NCBI RefSeq assembly: GCF_000813125.1
Contig: NZ_BASE01000025.1
Span: 1 to 54,572, forward strand
Reading direction: 5' to 3'
Source of the DNA: Mesobacillus selenatarsenatis SF-1
Lineage (GTDB): Bacteria; Bacillota; Bacilli; Bacillales; Cytobacillaceae
DNA: 54,572 nt
The translations under genes and the position numbers were made by a program. The notes under the pieces were generated by a model. It was given only the letters and a program-made list of their open reading frames with translations. It did not search any database and was not told where the DNA came from. The stretch's first letter is position 1, and every line of letters starts with the position of its first letter. This document shows, in pieces, positions 36,310-46,176 of this stretch.

Positions 36310-36338
36310 TCGACAATTACTTTTATTTAGTTTATGAT
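36310..36338 (+). promoter_or_regulatory. Sigma-A promoter of citB, overlapped by a 0A-box-like motif
   Basis: TCGACA (36310-36315), 17-nt spacer, TATGAT (36333-36338). TTCGACA (36309-36315), the reverse complement of the 0A box TGTCGAA, covers the -35. Start codon is 28 bp after the -10, with GAAGGGGG as ribosome site. Confidence 0.6.
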
Positions 36339-36365
36339 GTTTACGTAAAAGAAGGGGGTAAACAT

Positions 36366-39074
36366 ATGTCAAACCAAGATGTTTTTAACGCCCGTAGTTC
36401 ATTTGAAGTTGACGGGAAACGCTATCATTACTATAGCCTGGCAGCATTAGAAAAGGCTGGAATCGGCAATGTATCAAAACTACCTTACTCAGTGAAGGTT
36501 TTGCTTGAATCCGTACTTCGCCAGCATGATGGCTTTGTAATCACAAAAGAGCACGTTGAAAATCTAGCAAAATGGGGAACAAGCGAAGTTAAAGAAGTGG
36601 ATGTGCCTTTCAAGCCTTCACGTGTCATTCTCCAGGACTTCACTGGTGTACCAGCAGTCGTTGACCTCGCATCACTTAGAAAAGCAATGGCAGACATGGG
36701 TGGAGACCCGCAAAAAATCAATCCTGAAAAGCCGGTTGATCTAGTAATTGACCACTCAGTACAGGTTGATAAATACGGAACTCCAGACGCACTTAATGTA
36801 AATATGGAACTTGAATTCGAACGTAATGCTGAACGTTACCAGTTCTTAAGCTGGGCACAGAAAGCATTCGATAACTACCGTGCTGTTCCACCAGCAACAG
36901 GTATCGTGCACCAGGTTAACCTTGAGTACCTTGCAAATGTTGTTCATGCTGTAGAAAATGCAGATGGCGAATTTGAAACTTTCCCTGATTCATTGGTGGG
37001 TACTGACTCACATACTACAATGATCAATGGTATTGGTGTTCTTGGATGGGGCGTAGGCGGTATCGAAGCAGAAGCTGGAATGCTTGGCCAGCCTTCATAC
37101 TTCCCAGTTCCAGAAGTAGTAGGTGTAAAATTAGTAGGAGATATGCCGAACGGTGCTACTGCAACTGACCTTGCACTTAAAGTGACTCAGGTTCTTCGCA
37201 GCAAAGGCGTTGTTGGCAAATTCGTCGAGTTCTTTGGACCTGGCGTAGTTACACTTCCACTTGCTGACCGTGCGACAGTTGCCAACATGGCACCAGAATA
37301 CGGCGCAACTTGCGGATTCTTCCCAGTTGACGGAGAAGCATTGGATTACATGCGTTTAACTGGACGCACAGAAGATCACATTAAAGTGGTTGAGGCATAC
37401 TGCAAGGAGAACGGACTATTCTTCGATCCTGCATTAGAGCCAGTTTATACAGATGTTGTAGAAATTAACCTTTCAGAAATCGAAGCGAACCTTTCCGGTC
37501 CTAAGCGTCCACAGGACTTGATCCCGCTTTCAGATATGCAAAAGTCATTCAAAGAAGCATTGACTGCACCTGCAGGAAACCAGGGATTTGGCTTAGACAA
37601 GAAAGAAATCGAGAAAGAAGCTGTTGTTGAGTTCGCTAATGGTGACAAAACAACAATGAAGACTGGTGCAATCGCTATTGCAGCGATCACTAGCTGTACA
37701 AATACATCTAACCCATACGTACTTGTAGGCGCAGGCCTTGTTGCCAAGAAAGCTGTTGAGCTAGGAATGGAAGTTCCTAAGTTCGTTAAAACTTCATTGG
37801 CACCTGGTTCAAAGGTTGTAACTGGATACCTTCGTGATTCAGAATTGCTTCCTTACCTTGAAACTCTTGGCTTCAACCTTGTTGGTTATGGATGTACGAC
37901 ATGTATCGGTAACTCCGGTCCATTAAAGCCTGAAATCGAAAAGTCTGTAGCTGAAAGTGACCTTCTTGTTACGTCTGTCCTTTCCGGAAACCGTAACTTT
38001 GAAGGACGTATCCATCCACTTGTAAAAGCAAACTACCTGGCTTCACCGCCATTGGTTGTTGCATATGCTCTTGCTGGAACAGTGGACGTAGATCTTCAGA
38101 ATGACCCTATCGGTAAAGACAAAGATGGAAACGATGTATTCTTTAAAGATATCTGGCCATCAACTGAAGAAGTGAACGAAGTCGTTCACCGAGTTGTAAC
38201 TCCAGAGCTATTCCGCAGAGAGTATGAAACTGTGTTTACTGATAATGAAAAGTGGAATGAGATCCAAACAAACAGCGATCCACTTTATACATTTGATGAG
38301 GATTCAACTTATATCGCAAACCCACCATTCTTTGAAGGTTTAACTCCAGAGGCTGGGGAAGTTGCTCCATTAAACAACTTGCGTATTGTTGGTAAGTTCG
38401 GTGATTCTGTAACAACTGACCATATTTCTCCTGCAGGTGCAATCGGCAAAGATACACCAGCTGGTAAATACCTGCGTGAAAAGGGTGTAGAACCTCGTGA
38501 CTTCAACTCTTACGGTTCACGCCGTGGTAACCACGAAGTCATGATGCGCGGTACATTCGCAAACATCCGTATCAAGAACCAAATCGCTCCTGGCACAGAA
38601 GGCGGCTTCACTACTTACTGGCCAACGAACGAAGTCATGTCCATCTTTGATGCTTGCATGAAGTACAAAGAGCAGGGCACTGGCCTGATGGTTATCGCAG
38701 GCAAAGATTATGGCATGGGATCTTCCCGTGACTGGGCTGCAAAAGGTACTAACCTATTAGGAATCAAGACTGTTATCGCTGAAAGCTTCGAGCGTATCCA
38801 CCGTTCAAACCTTGTATTGATGGGCGTACTGCCACTTCAATTCAAAGCTGGTGAGAACGCAGAAACTCTTGGCCTGACAGGAAGAGAATCATTCGACGTC
38901 CAGATCGATGAAAAGGTTCGCCCACGCGATATCATCACTGTGACAGCTACTGACGAAGACGGAAACAAGAAAACTTTCGAAGCTCTTGTACGTTTCGATT
39001 CAGAAGTCGAAATCGACTACTACCGTCACGGCGGAATCCTGCAAATGGTTCTTCGTGATAAACTAAAAGCTTAA
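36366..39074 (+). CDS. citB: Aconitate hydratase (aconitase)
   Basis: 902 aa, normal length for the bacterial AcnA/IRP1 type. Interconverts citrate and isocitrate. The [4Fe-4S] ligands are C444 (ITSCTNTS), C510 and C513 (GYGCTTCIG). Swivel domain near the C-terminus has [15 protein letters not shown]-like and [16 protein letters not shown]. In Bacillus the apo form also binds RNA. Codon use looks more biased than its neighbours, as for a highly expressed gene. Own promoter and terminator. Confidence 0.97.
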   Translation: MSNQDVFNARSSFEVDGKRYHYYSLAALEKAGIGNVSKLPYSVKVLLESVLRQHDGFVITKEHVENLAKWGTSEVKEVDVPFKPSRVILQDFTGVPAVVDLASLRKAMADMGGDPQKINPEKPVDLVIDHSVQVDKYGTPDALNVNMELEFERNAERYQFLSWAQKAFDNYRAVPPATGIVHQVNLEYLANVVHAVENADGEFETFPDSLVGTDSHTTMINGIGVLGWGVGGIEAEAGMLGQPSYFPVPEVVGVKLVGDMPNGATATDLALKVTQVLRSKGVVGKFVEFFGPGVVTLPLADRATVANMAPEYGATCGFFPVDGEALDYMRLTGRTEDHIKVVEAYCKENGLFFDPALEPVYTDVVEINLSEIEANLSGPKRPQDLIPLSDMQKSFKEALTAPAGNQGFGLDKKEIEKEAVVEFANGDKTTMKTGAIAIAAITSCTNTSNPYVLVGAGLVAKKAVELGMEVPKFVKTSLAPGSKVVTGYLRDSELLPYLETLGFNLVGYGCTTCIGNSGPLKPEIEKSVAESDLLVTSVLSGNRNFEGRIHPLVKANYLASPPLVVAYALAGTVDVDLQNDPIGKDKDGNDVFFKDIWPSTEEVNEVVHRVVTPELFRREYETVFTDNEKWNEIQTNSDPLYTFDEDSTYIANPPFFEGLTPEAGEVAPLNNLRIVGKFGDSVTTDHISPAGAIGKDTPAGKYLREKGVEPRDFNSYGSRRGNHEVMMRGTFANIRIKNQIAPGTEGGFTTYWPTNEVMSIFDACMKYKEQGTGLMVIAGKDYGMGSSRDWAAKGTNLLGIKTVIAESFERIHRSNLVLMGVLPLQFKAGENAETLGLTGRESFDVQIDEKVRPRDIITVTATDEDGNKKTFEALVRFDSEVEIDYYRHGGILQMVLRDKLKA

Positions 39075-39086
39075 ATAATTAAACTG

Positions 39087-39123
39087 AACCCCCTGGCCAT
39101 TATGCTGACCAGGGGGTTTTTGG
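39087..39123 (+). terminator. Terminator of citB
   Basis: Perfect 10-bp stem AACCCCCTGG / CCAGGGGGTT, 12-nt loop, TTTTT tail. Confidence 0.93.
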
Positions 39124-39197
39124 TGTATTTGGGATAAAACCTATGAGAATACCAGTTTAATTTGAACTGTTTTTCAGTGGGTGATGGGAATGACTTG

Positions 39198-39267
39198 CAT
39201 AAGGGTATGATACTGCCAGAACGGTACCCTTATGAGGGAGGAAGTGCTAGCATAAGGGATCGCTAGC
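39198..39267. other. Structured intergenic segment with two hairpins sharing a repeat
   Basis: CATAAGGGTA (39198-39207) pairs perfectly with TACCCTTATG (39225-39234). Just downstream GCTAGC (39246-39251) pairs with GCTAGC (39262-39267). GCATAAGGG occurs in the first arm and again in the second hairpin's loop region. It lies in the 357-bp gap after the citB terminator, about 165 bp upstream of the next gene. No T-run. Could be a small RNA or leader structure. Confidence 0.45.
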
Positions 39268-39431
39268 TGGCTCAATCCTCTTAGTCTTTCGCTTTTTAAC
39301 CTTGTTTCCTCTCTTTATTAACAAGTCTTACAAAATCCGCGAAAACTTCCAATGTTACGACAATTTCTCCTATTGATATTTGCTGGCAAAAAGGTATGTT
39401 TAAGATAGATGGAACATAAGGAGTGGTTTTT

Positions 39432-39980
39432 ATGGGCCTTGTATCGATAGTAGCAAGAGAGGATTTTATTTCATTGGTAACAGATTATGGGACTCATCAG
39501 AAGGCCGATGATATCAGATTTAAAGAATTGATACCAAATACAGCAGTAATAGCTTTCTCAGGTGATGAAGAATATGCCTTGATGGCCGCAAGTGCTGCTG
39601 AAATTCTCGTTAATCAAGGAATGAGTCTTAAGGAATTGGCTGAATCAATCCAGTCATCAATCAAGAATTCTATACTCATGGTGGATGAACGGCCCTTTGA
39701 AGCAGTGGTCGCGGGATACTCACAAAACGGGGAAGCACAGTATCATGTCATATCCAATATAAAGCCTCTTGAATCCTATTACCCTCGTACTGGTGAGAGT
39801 CTCTACTATGTAAACGGTCATGAATCGATGCTTGTACTTGAGAAGTCTTTGAAGATTTATGGCATGGGGACTGCTGACCAGGCACAGGCAGCTCAAACCC
39901 ATCTGTTGCAGGAGGCTTCAAAGTTCATTCCGAACGTTCATACAATCGCTTCATCACATATTCTGAAAAAGGCAAATTAA
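39432..39980 (+). CDS. Unknown protein with proteasome/HslV-like sequence pattern
   Basis: 182 aa, soluble. Start at ATG 39432 after AAGGAG; an in-frame GTG 9 nt upstream is less likely. The N-terminal phrasing (short strand, SLVTDYG, RFKELIPNTAVIAFSGDEEYALMAASAAEIL) follows the HslV/proteasome beta pattern ('...AGDG...KV.AGFAG...A..L'). The N-terminal Thr nucleophile is absent: the protein starts M-G-L-V. If the fold is right it would be non-catalytic or use another residue. No partner gene such as hslU adjoins. Confidence 0.5.
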   Translation: MGLVSIVAREDFISLVTDYGTHQKADDIRFKELIPNTAVIAFSGDEEYALMAASAAEILVNQGMSLKELAESIQSSIKNSILMVDERPFEAVVAGYSQNGEAQYHVISNIKPLESYYPRTGESLYYVNGHESMLVLEKSLKIYGMGTADQAQAAQTHLLQEASKFIPNVHTIASSHILKKAN

Positions 39981-40042
39981 AACCGGCCCGGGGATTTTTT
40001 AAACTGTACCGTTTTAGATTGCATAACTTATAAAGACAATGA

Positions 40043-40085
40043 AATGGCGTGTAAACTGATATCAGTTTTGACACGCCATTTTTAT
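40043..40085 (+). terminator. Terminator after the proteasome-like gene
   Basis: Long dyad: AATGGCGTGT with ACACGCCATT and, inside, the perfect AAACTGATATCAGTTT, followed by TTTTTAT. The rest of the 331-bp gap (39981-40311) is AT-rich with nothing I can name. Confidence 0.88.
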
Positions 40086-40311
40086 GTCATATTTCCGTAT
40101 CCAGAATATTAACAATATTATTCACCATAAACCAGCAACGTTAACGATGTCAGCAGGTTTTAGTTAGGAAAACAAGGGAATTATCGTAAATACCTTTTTT
40201 AAAACATATATTGATAATGAGGATCTTAAAGAGAATTATTTGTTTGAAAATTTTTGAGAATAATGGCGCGGGATCAAAAAATTCAAACCAATACTTCTCA
40301 TAAGGGGGCAC

Positions 40312-41184
40312 ATGATGAAATTTGCAGGGGTAGGCTTGGTTATACTAGCCGCAATATTCTGGGGCATTAGTGGAGGAATTGCCGATATTTTAATGACCAG
40401 AGGCTGGGATCCTATTGTGATTTCACTATACCGAGGGGCTGTTGGTTTTATATGTTTTTTTGCTTGGTTTCTCTTTCGCATTAGTCAAAATTGGACCTTC
40501 TCCACTCGCTTATACATGTGGTCCTTATTGGCGGGTGTTGGAGTTGCCGGAAATTTCACTTTTTATTTTCTAAGTATTCAAGCTTCAAGCATTGCTGTTG
40601 CTGCTACTTTAATGTACACGGCGCCTGTCTTCGTCCTCTTAATATCTTTTTTGTTGCGAATAGAACGTTCAACTTGGTTTAAATGGGGGTGCATTGCAGG
40701 CGTACTTATAGGAATTACCCTTCTTACAGGTGCCTACAACACCCAATCGGTTTCAGTGAGTTTTCTAGGAGTGACTGCTGGGCTAGCTGCTGGTCTTTCC
40801 TATGCATTGTTTATCTTCGGGTTTAAAAATGCCTCTTCTATCGGAAAGCCGCAAACCACGTTAACCATTGCATTCTTTTCATTATGTCTCATCCTTTTTC
40901 TTTTTGCAGACAAAGATGAAGCAGTTTCTGTGGTGACGTCAAGCGACATAGGATGGTTTCTTCTATTAGGTATCGTTGGTGCTGGAATTTCATTTATATT
41001 TTATGTGATTGGCATTCGTAGGACTGCCCCAACAACTGCTTCAATGGTTGCTATGGTAGAGCCGGTTACAGCTTCAATATTTGGCGTTCTAATTATCGGT
41101 GATCATTTGACCACCATTCAACTTATTGGAATGATGGTCATCTTGGTTACGATCACTGTACTTAGTGTGAAGCAGTCCGACTGA
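40312..41184 (+). CDS. EamA/DMT-family transporter
   Basis: 290 aa, ten predicted helices in two five-helix EamA repeats (about 5-140 and 150-285). Characteristic phrases: FWGISGGIADILM near the N-end, VAATLMYTAPVFVLL, and in repeat two MVAMVEPVTASIFGVLIIGDHL. Drug/metabolite transporter superfamily; substrate unknown, perhaps amino acids or metabolites. Start at the first of two ATGs after AAGGGGGC. Confidence 0.88.
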   Translation: MMKFAGVGLVILAAIFWGISGGIADILMTRGWDPIVISLYRGAVGFICFFAWFLFRISQNWTFSTRLYMWSLLAGVGVAGNFTFYFLSIQASSIAVAATLMYTAPVFVLLISFLLRIERSTWFKWGCIAGVLIGITLLTGAYNTQSVSVSFLGVTAGLAAGLSYALFIFGFKNASSIGKPQTTLTIAFFSLCLILFLFADKDEAVSVVTSSDIGWFLLLGIVGAGISFIFYVIGIRRTAPTTASMVAMVEPVTASIFGVLIIGDHLTTIQLIGMMVILVTITVLSVKQSD

Positions 41185-41249
41185 GCAATCTTCAACTAAT
41201 TTAATGGATCATTTTATTGTGAAACGGCATTTTCGTTTTAAAACACAAC

Positions 41250-41305
41250 GACCAAAGAAAAAGGACGGCAGTATAATTTACACCTGCCGTCCTTTTTCTT
41301 TGGTC
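41250..41305. terminator. 22-bp perfect hairpin between convergent transporter genes
   Basis: GACCAAAGAAAAAGGACGGC (plus AG) pairs with its exact complement across a 12-nt loop. It has A-rich and T-rich sides, so can end transcription from both strands. Unusually long and perfect. Confidence 0.85.
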
Positions 41306-41374
41306 TATTTATTGTTTTATGCATGTAACATCTTTCAGGTACTCATAAAATTCCAAAGATCATTTCCGTAGCTC

Positions 41375-42661
41375 TTATAGTGCATATTGCAACACGAAGT
41401 TACCAAGGAACAGCAATGCAATCATATAAAGTGCTGGCTGGATTTCCCGACCTTTTCCCATAAGCAGCTTTAAGAGCGGATAAAGGATAAAACCAATCGC
41501 CATGCCATCTGCAATGCTGTAGGTTAATGGAATCAAAACAATAATCAGAAGTGCTGGGAAGCTTTCCATTAAATCATCAAGCTTGATGTTCGTTATATTT
41601 TGAAGCATCAATATCCCTATTAAAATTAATACCGGTGATACCGCACTTTCAGGCACGACTTTTATAACAGGAATTAGTACGATCGAAGCCAGGAACAGGA
41701 CACCTGTAGTAATACTCGTTAAACCAGTTCTGCCGCCAGCCGCTATCCCAGCAGCACTTTCTACAGATGATACTGTTGGGCTCGTGCCGAAAATACCTGC
41801 AGTGGCAACCGAAATCGAATTAGCTTGAAGTGCCTTCTTACTTTTTTGAGTCTGGTTTAGCATTTTTGTATGGCCATGGATCAGACCGATGTTTTCAAAA
41901 ATAACGACCATTGCAAGGGAAAAGGCTGTCAGCCAGAATACGAAATTACCTGCCTGGGCAAATGACAGCTGCCCGAAAACCGATGTATACTCACCTATAG
42001 ACGGCATGTTCCACAAAACTCCACCACTTCCAAAATTACCGAAAATAAGAGAAAGTACAGACGTGAAGACTATGCTCAGCAATAGATTGCCTGGAACATT
42101 TTTAATAAATAAGACAACTGTGACGATTAGACCAATCAATGTGATGAGTGCAGTTGAGCTGCTTAGATCCCCGATTTCTAGTAGGGTATGTTCTGAACTT
42201 GTGATAATTCCGCTATTATCAAAACCGATCAAAATCAAAAGAATCCCTATACCGACTGTAATTGCTTCTTTCAATGAATCAGGTATGGATGCGATGATTG
42301 TCTTCGCCAGCGGAGTAAAAGCTAAAAGCATGAACAGGATACCCGAAACAAAAACCATTGCAAGAGCTTCTTGCCATGTGAAACCGCCGGACTGCACGAT
42401 TGTATATGTAAACATCGCGTTCAATCCCATACCAGGAATCACTAGAATCGGAGTGTTACTCCAGAAACCCATGAGCAAGCAGCCTGCGAATACTGTAAGA
42501 ATCGTAGCGATGATTCCTGCTTCGAGTGGGATGCCTGCTGCTGCTAATATTGTTGCGTTGACAATGATGATGTATACAACTGTTATATAGGATATGAGAC
42601 CTGCAGATAACTCTCTTCCAAACGTTGTACCATGTGCCTTTAATTGAAATAATTTATCCAT
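41375..42661 (-). CDS. AzgA-type NCS2 purine (guanine/hypoxanthine) permease
   Basis: 428 aa, about 12-13 helices. Family phrases: YIIIVNATIL, IPGMGLNAMFTYTIV, GIGILLILIGFDNSGII, VVIFENIGLIHG, GIFGTSPTVSSVESAAGIAAGGRTG. Proton-coupled import of guanine, hypoxanthine or adenine is typical (PbuG/PbuO). Start taken at ATG 42661 after AGAGAGGAG. No purine riboswitch seen upstream; the divergent LysR gene is the likelier regulator. Confidence 0.9.
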   Translation of the reverse strand: MDKLFQLKAHGTTFGRELSAGLISYITVVYIIIVNATILAAAGIPLEAGIIATILTVFAGCLLMGFWSNTPILVIPGMGLNAMFTYTIVQSGGFTWQEALAMVFVSGILFMLLAFTPLAKTIIASIPDSLKEAITVGIGILLILIGFDNSGIITSSEHTLLEIGDLSSSTALITLIGLIVTVVLFIKNVPGNLLLSIVFTSVLSLIFGNFGSGGVLWNMPSIGEYTSVFGQLSFAQAGNFVFWLTAFSLAMVVIFENIGLIHGHTKMLNQTQKSKKALQANSISVATAGIFGTSPTVSSVESAAGIAAGGRTGLTSITTGVLFLASIVLIPVIKVVPESAVSPVLILIGILMLQNITNIKLDDLMESFPALLIIVLIPLTYSIADGMAIGFILYPLLKLLMGKGREIQPALYMIALLFLGNFVLQYAL

Positions 42662-42797
42662 TTTTTCTCCTCTCTCTTTTACAGATAAATTTTTTCCGTT
42701 TTGAAACGAATGAAAATATCGTACCATAGACCTTAGGTATATTTAAAATATATAATTTGTATTAAAAACATATCTTTTTTAAATAGAAGGAGTTTTT

Positions 42798-43688
42798 ATG
42801 GATATTAGACAAATGCGATATTTTATCGCGATCGCCGAAGAAAAGAATATAACAGCTGCAGCACATAGACTTCATATGTCACAGCCACCGTTAAGCCTTC
42901 AATTAAAACAAATGGAAGAAGAACTAGGAGTAATGCTGGTTGAGCGGCATGGAAAAAAGCTTGAATTGACTGATAAGGGTCAGTTGCTATATAGACATGC
43001 CCTAAACATTGTCCATTCCTTTGAGGAAGTGAAAAATGAACTTCAAGAGACGGATGAAGGGAGGAAGGGAAATTTATCGGTTGGCATCAACACTCTATCT
43101 GTGCCGGAATTTCCTGAATGGCTGGAAGCATTTCACACATCCTTTCCGCTTGTCTACATGCGGATTGTCCAAAATGACTCTGCCTACTTGGCTGAACTTG
43201 TAAAAAATCGAACAATTGAACTGGGACTGGTCAGGCTGCCATTGGCTAATCAAGATCTTAACTACCTTCATTTATATAATGAATCATTTGTGTTCGTTTG
43301 CAAGCAAAGTGGGAAAGACGAGATATCAATAGAAGAAATAAGCAATTATCCGTTAATTCTTCCTTCAACAGAGGGACTAGGGAGCTACAATATCATCCAC
43401 GACGCATTTACAAAATCCCAGCTTCCGCTTCAGGTTATTTGTGAATGCTCAGATATGAATGTGCTCATGCAAATGGTATCCTCAGGGATTGGTTCAACGA
43501 TAGTTCCTGCCTCTGTTTTTCAATCATACGGACACTCGAATCTTTACACCCGGAATATTTCAGATGCCGAGTTGGTATCATCTGTTGGTTTAATCTGGTT
43601 AAAGCAGCATCACCTTTCGAGACCGGCAAGGAATTTCATTGGATTGGTCAAGCAAAGACTAGGGTTATCCGATAATAATGGTGAATAG
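42798..43688 (+). CDS. LysR-family transcriptional regulator
   Basis: 296 aa. N-terminal winged HTH (MDIRQMRYFIAIAEEKNITAAAHRLHMSQPPLSLQLKQMEEELG) and a C-terminal inducer-binding domain from about 90. Divergent from the AzgA permease across 136 bp, so it may control that gene. Ligand unknown. AGAAGGAG ribosome site. Confidence 0.9.
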   Translation: MDIRQMRYFIAIAEEKNITAAAHRLHMSQPPLSLQLKQMEEELGVMLVERHGKKLELTDKGQLLYRHALNIVHSFEEVKNELQETDEGRKGNLSVGINTLSVPEFPEWLEAFHTSFPLVYMRIVQNDSAYLAELVKNRTIELGLVRLPLANQDLNYLHLYNESFVFVCKQSGKDEISIEEISNYPLILPSTEGLGSYNIIHDAFTKSQLPLQVICECSDMNVLMQMVSSGIGSTIVPASVFQSYGHSNLYTRNISDAELVSSVGLIWLKQHHLSRPARNFIGLVKQRLGLSDNNGE

Positions 43689-43749
43689 AATAGCTTTATA
43701 AATCTAATAATAACCCCAAATTCTGTTGCAGAAAGGAAGGTGTCCTGCT

Positions 43750-44286
43750 TTGAATCTTTTTGAAGTGATGAAGGATGCTTTCGGTCCTTTTATGGACGGG
43801 GACAAAAAGCCTTTGCATGTCGGGGAAGTAATGAATCTTTGGTTTTATCTACATGGGACTGAGCAAACCCTCAGATACGATCAGCACGCATACAATTTGG
43901 CCCAGGACCCTGAACTCAAAGAAAAGATCGCAGATATCATCGAAAATGTACACAGACCAATGATCAATGAATTGACCCAGTTTTTCAAGGATGAAGGAAT
44001 CCCGCTCCCTGATGTCGGAGCGGAAAAAGTCGTCGGGGAATTCAAGGCACTTCCTGAAGGGGCAAGGATGAATGATGAGGAAATCGCCAATTTGATCGCA
44101 TACAATCTCGTAGTAGGAATCACGTCAGCAACAAGGGGAATTACTGAATCTGTACGATCGGATGTTGGTTACTTATTTGCAAAATACCATATGATGAAAA
44201 TTACCTTTTCCTTGACACTTAAAACGCTTATGCAGGAAAAGGGCTGGCTAAGGGTGCCACCATACTATATTACTGGTAAAGAGTAA
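43750..44286 (+). CDS. DUF3231 family protein
   Basis: 178 aa, helical. One DUF3231 unit: HVGEVMNLWFYLHGTEQTLRYDQHAYNLAQDPELKE... EGIPLPD... ITSATRGITESVRSDVGYLF...KITFSLTLKTLMQEKGWL. Proteins of this family are common in spore formers and distantly resemble CotF/ferritin-like helical proteins; function unproven. Start taken at TTG 43750 following AAGGAAGG; a TTG 24 nt earlier overlaps that site. Confidence 0.72.
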   Translation: MNLFEVMKDAFGPFMDGDKKPLHVGEVMNLWFYLHGTEQTLRYDQHAYNLAQDPELKEKIADIIENVHRPMINELTQFFKDEGIPLPDVGAEKVVGEFKALPEGARMNDEEIANLIAYNLVVGITSATRGITESVRSDVGYLFAKYHMMKITFSLTLKTLMQEKGWLRVPPYYITGKE

Positions 44287-44312
44287 AAGCAGCGTCAATG
44301 GCGCTGCTTTTT
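44286..44312 (+). terminator. Terminator of DUF3231 gene
   Basis: Perfect 9-bp stem AAAGCAGCG / CGCTGCTTT, 7-nt loop, T tail. Confidence 0.9.
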
Positions 44313-44441
44313 GAATGCGCCGATTTTCACAATGGTGGGTGAAAAATGCTGTAAATATAATTTTCATTTGCTCTGTGGCTTATAATTGATAAAATGATAG
44401 GTAGTTTCAGAATTGTCTTAAAAGCCATAAGGAGGATCACC

Positions 44442-45491
44442 ATGGAAGAAACATATTTACAATCAGTAAAATATGACGGTGAAAAACTATATATTTTAGA
44501 TCAAACAAAACTTCCCCAGGTCACTGAGTTCCTGGAAATCGACAATATTGAAGATGTATGGGATGCGATTAAACAGCTAAAAGTAAGGGGTGCTCCAGCA
44601 ATTGGCATCGCAGCTGCTTACGGGCTGGTTCTTGGTATTAAGGATTCACCCGAAAATGACTTTGATTCATTTTATAAGTTTTTCAAAGAAAAAGAAGATT
44701 ATCTTGCTACATCCCGTCCTACCGCTGTCAACTTGTTCTGGGCACTGAAAAGGATGAATAGACGTACAAAAGCTGAAAGTAGCAAACCGGTAAAGGAAAT
44801 TAAGAGGCTATTGGAAGAAGAAGCACATTTAATCCGCCAGGAAGATGAAAATGTCTGCAGTTCCATTGGCCAGAATGCTTTGAGCTTATTCGAAGACGGT
44901 ATGACCGTTTTAACGCATTGCAACGCCGGAGGAATTGCGACAGCAAGATATGGAACAGCGCTCGCGCCAATCTATTTGGCTAAGGAACGCGGAATGGATA
45001 TCAAAGTTTATGCTGATGAAACCCGTCCATTGCTACAGGGAGCACGTCTGACTGCGTGGGAATTAATGCAGGCTGGAATCGATGTTACCCTTATCACTGA
45101 CAGCATGGCGGCCATGGTCATGCAACAGGGCAAGGTACAAGCAGTCATTGTAGGTTGTGACCGTGTAGCAGCCAACGGAGACGTAGCCAATAAAATTGGA
45201 ACATATGGCGTCGCTTTATTAGCAAAAGCACACAACATCCCGTTCTATGTCGCCGCGCCACTATCGACAATTGATCTTGAAACAAAAACAGGCGATGAAA
45301 TACCTATAGAGGAACGTGCAGCAGAGGAAATCACTGCTGGTTTCGGAAAATCGACAGCACCTGAAGGCGTTAAGGTTTTCAATCCAGCCTTTGATGTCAC
45401 ACCACATCACTTAATTACCGCAATCATTACAGAAAAAGGGATCATGCGAGGAAACTACAGCGAAGAATTGGCGCGTTTGTTTGAGAAATAA
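44442..45491 (+). CDS. mtnA: S-methyl-5-thioribose-1-phosphate isomerase
   Basis: 349 aa. Methionine salvage enzyme of the eIF2B-like fold. Catalytic C160 (THCNAGG) and D240 ([10 protein letters not shown]) are at the same numbers as in B. subtilis Mtn[16 protein letters not shown] is also typical. Start at ATG 44442 after AAGGAGG. No S-box riboswitch in the 155 bp upstream, and no mtnK adjacent, unlike B. subtilis. Confidence 0.95.
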   Translation: MEETYLQSVKYDGEKLYILDQTKLPQVTEFLEIDNIEDVWDAIKQLKVRGAPAIGIAAAYGLVLGIKDSPENDFDSFYKFFKEKEDYLATSRPTAVNLFWALKRMNRRTKAESSKPVKEIKRLLEEEAHLIRQEDENVCSSIGQNALSLFEDGMTVLTHCNAGGIATARYGTALAPIYLAKERGMDIKVYADETRPLLQGARLTAWELMQAGIDVTLITDSMAAMVMQQGKVQAVIVGCDRVAANGDVANKIGTYGVALLAKAHNIPFYVAAPLSTIDLETKTGDEIPIEERAAEEITAGFGKSTAPEGVKVFNPAFDVTPHHLITAIITEKGIMRGNYSEELARLFEK

Positions 45492-45501
45492 GCATATTTG
45501 G

Positions 45502-45532
45502 ATGCCAGGGCAGTAACCCTGGCATTTTTTTA
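45502..45532 (+). terminator. Terminator of mtnA
   Basis: Perfect 9-bp stem ATGCCAGGG / CCCTGGCAT, 6-nt loop, eight-T tail. Confidence 0.93.
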
Positions 45533-45605
45533 TTTATGGCTGTATTAAGTGATCTGCATTTGATATTTAGAATCCTGGCTCAGATTTTGGACGAGGGAGA
45601 ACCAA

Positions 45606-46176
45606 GTTCGGACAAATCAGCGAGTGGGACGGTACTTTTTGTCTGAAGGCGACCCATGTTCGGACAAATCAGCGAGTGGGACGCTCTTTTTGTCCGAAGG
45701 TGACCCAAGTTCGGACAAATCATCGGGAGTGACGGTACTTTTTGTCCGAAGGTGACCCATGTTCGGACAAATCAGCGAGTGGGACGGTACTTTTTGTCCG
45801 AAGGTGACCCAAGTTCGGACAAATCATCGGGAGTGGCAGTACTATTTGTCCGAAGGTGACCCATGTTCGGACAAATCTACGGGAGTAACAGCACTTTTTG
45901 TCCGAAGGTGACCCGAGTTCAGACAAATCATCGGGAGTGTCAGTACTATTTGTCCGAAGGTGACCCAAGTTCGGACAAATCATCGGGAGTGGCAGTACTA
46001 TTTGTCCGAAGGTGACCCGTGTTCGGACAAATCATCGGGAGTGACGGCACGTTTTGTCCGAAGGTGAACCGTGTTCGGACAAATCATCGGTAGTGACGGT
46101 ACTATTTGTCCGAAGGTGACCCGAGTTCGGACAAATCATCGGGAGTGACGGCATTGTTTGTCTGAAGGAGTTACAC
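45606..46176. repeat. Tandem array of eleven 52-bp hairpin units
   Basis: Unit starts are 45606, 45658, 45709, 45761, 45813, 45865, 45917, 45969, 46021, 46073 and 46125 (one unit is 51 bp). Each unit has TTCGGACAAAT and, about 20 nt on, ATTTGTCCGAA or TTTTGTCCGAA, the exact or near-exact complement. A linker holding the palindromic GGTGACC follows. A decayed half-unit precedes it (45583-45605). Internal variants (CAGCGAGTGGG versus CATCGGGAGTG) alternate in the first four units. A minus-strand ORF across part of it is a by-product. Fills most of the 813-bp gap between mtnA and yneN. Confidence 0.95.

Noticed and set aside
44287-44441. S-box (SAM) riboswitch upstream of mtnA
   Set aside because: The conserved S-box elements are not visible in these 155 bp; only the preceding gene's terminator and a short AT-rich promoter region are.
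45720-45983. 87-codon minus-strand ORF with a repeating peptide across the hairpin array
   Set aside because: It arises from the 52-bp repeats; the unit length is not a multiple of three, it has no ribosome site, and it covers only part of the array.
45606-46176. CRISPR array
   Set aside because: Repeat and loop together make a 52-bp unit in which the 'spacers' are near-identical, and no cas gene is in the window.
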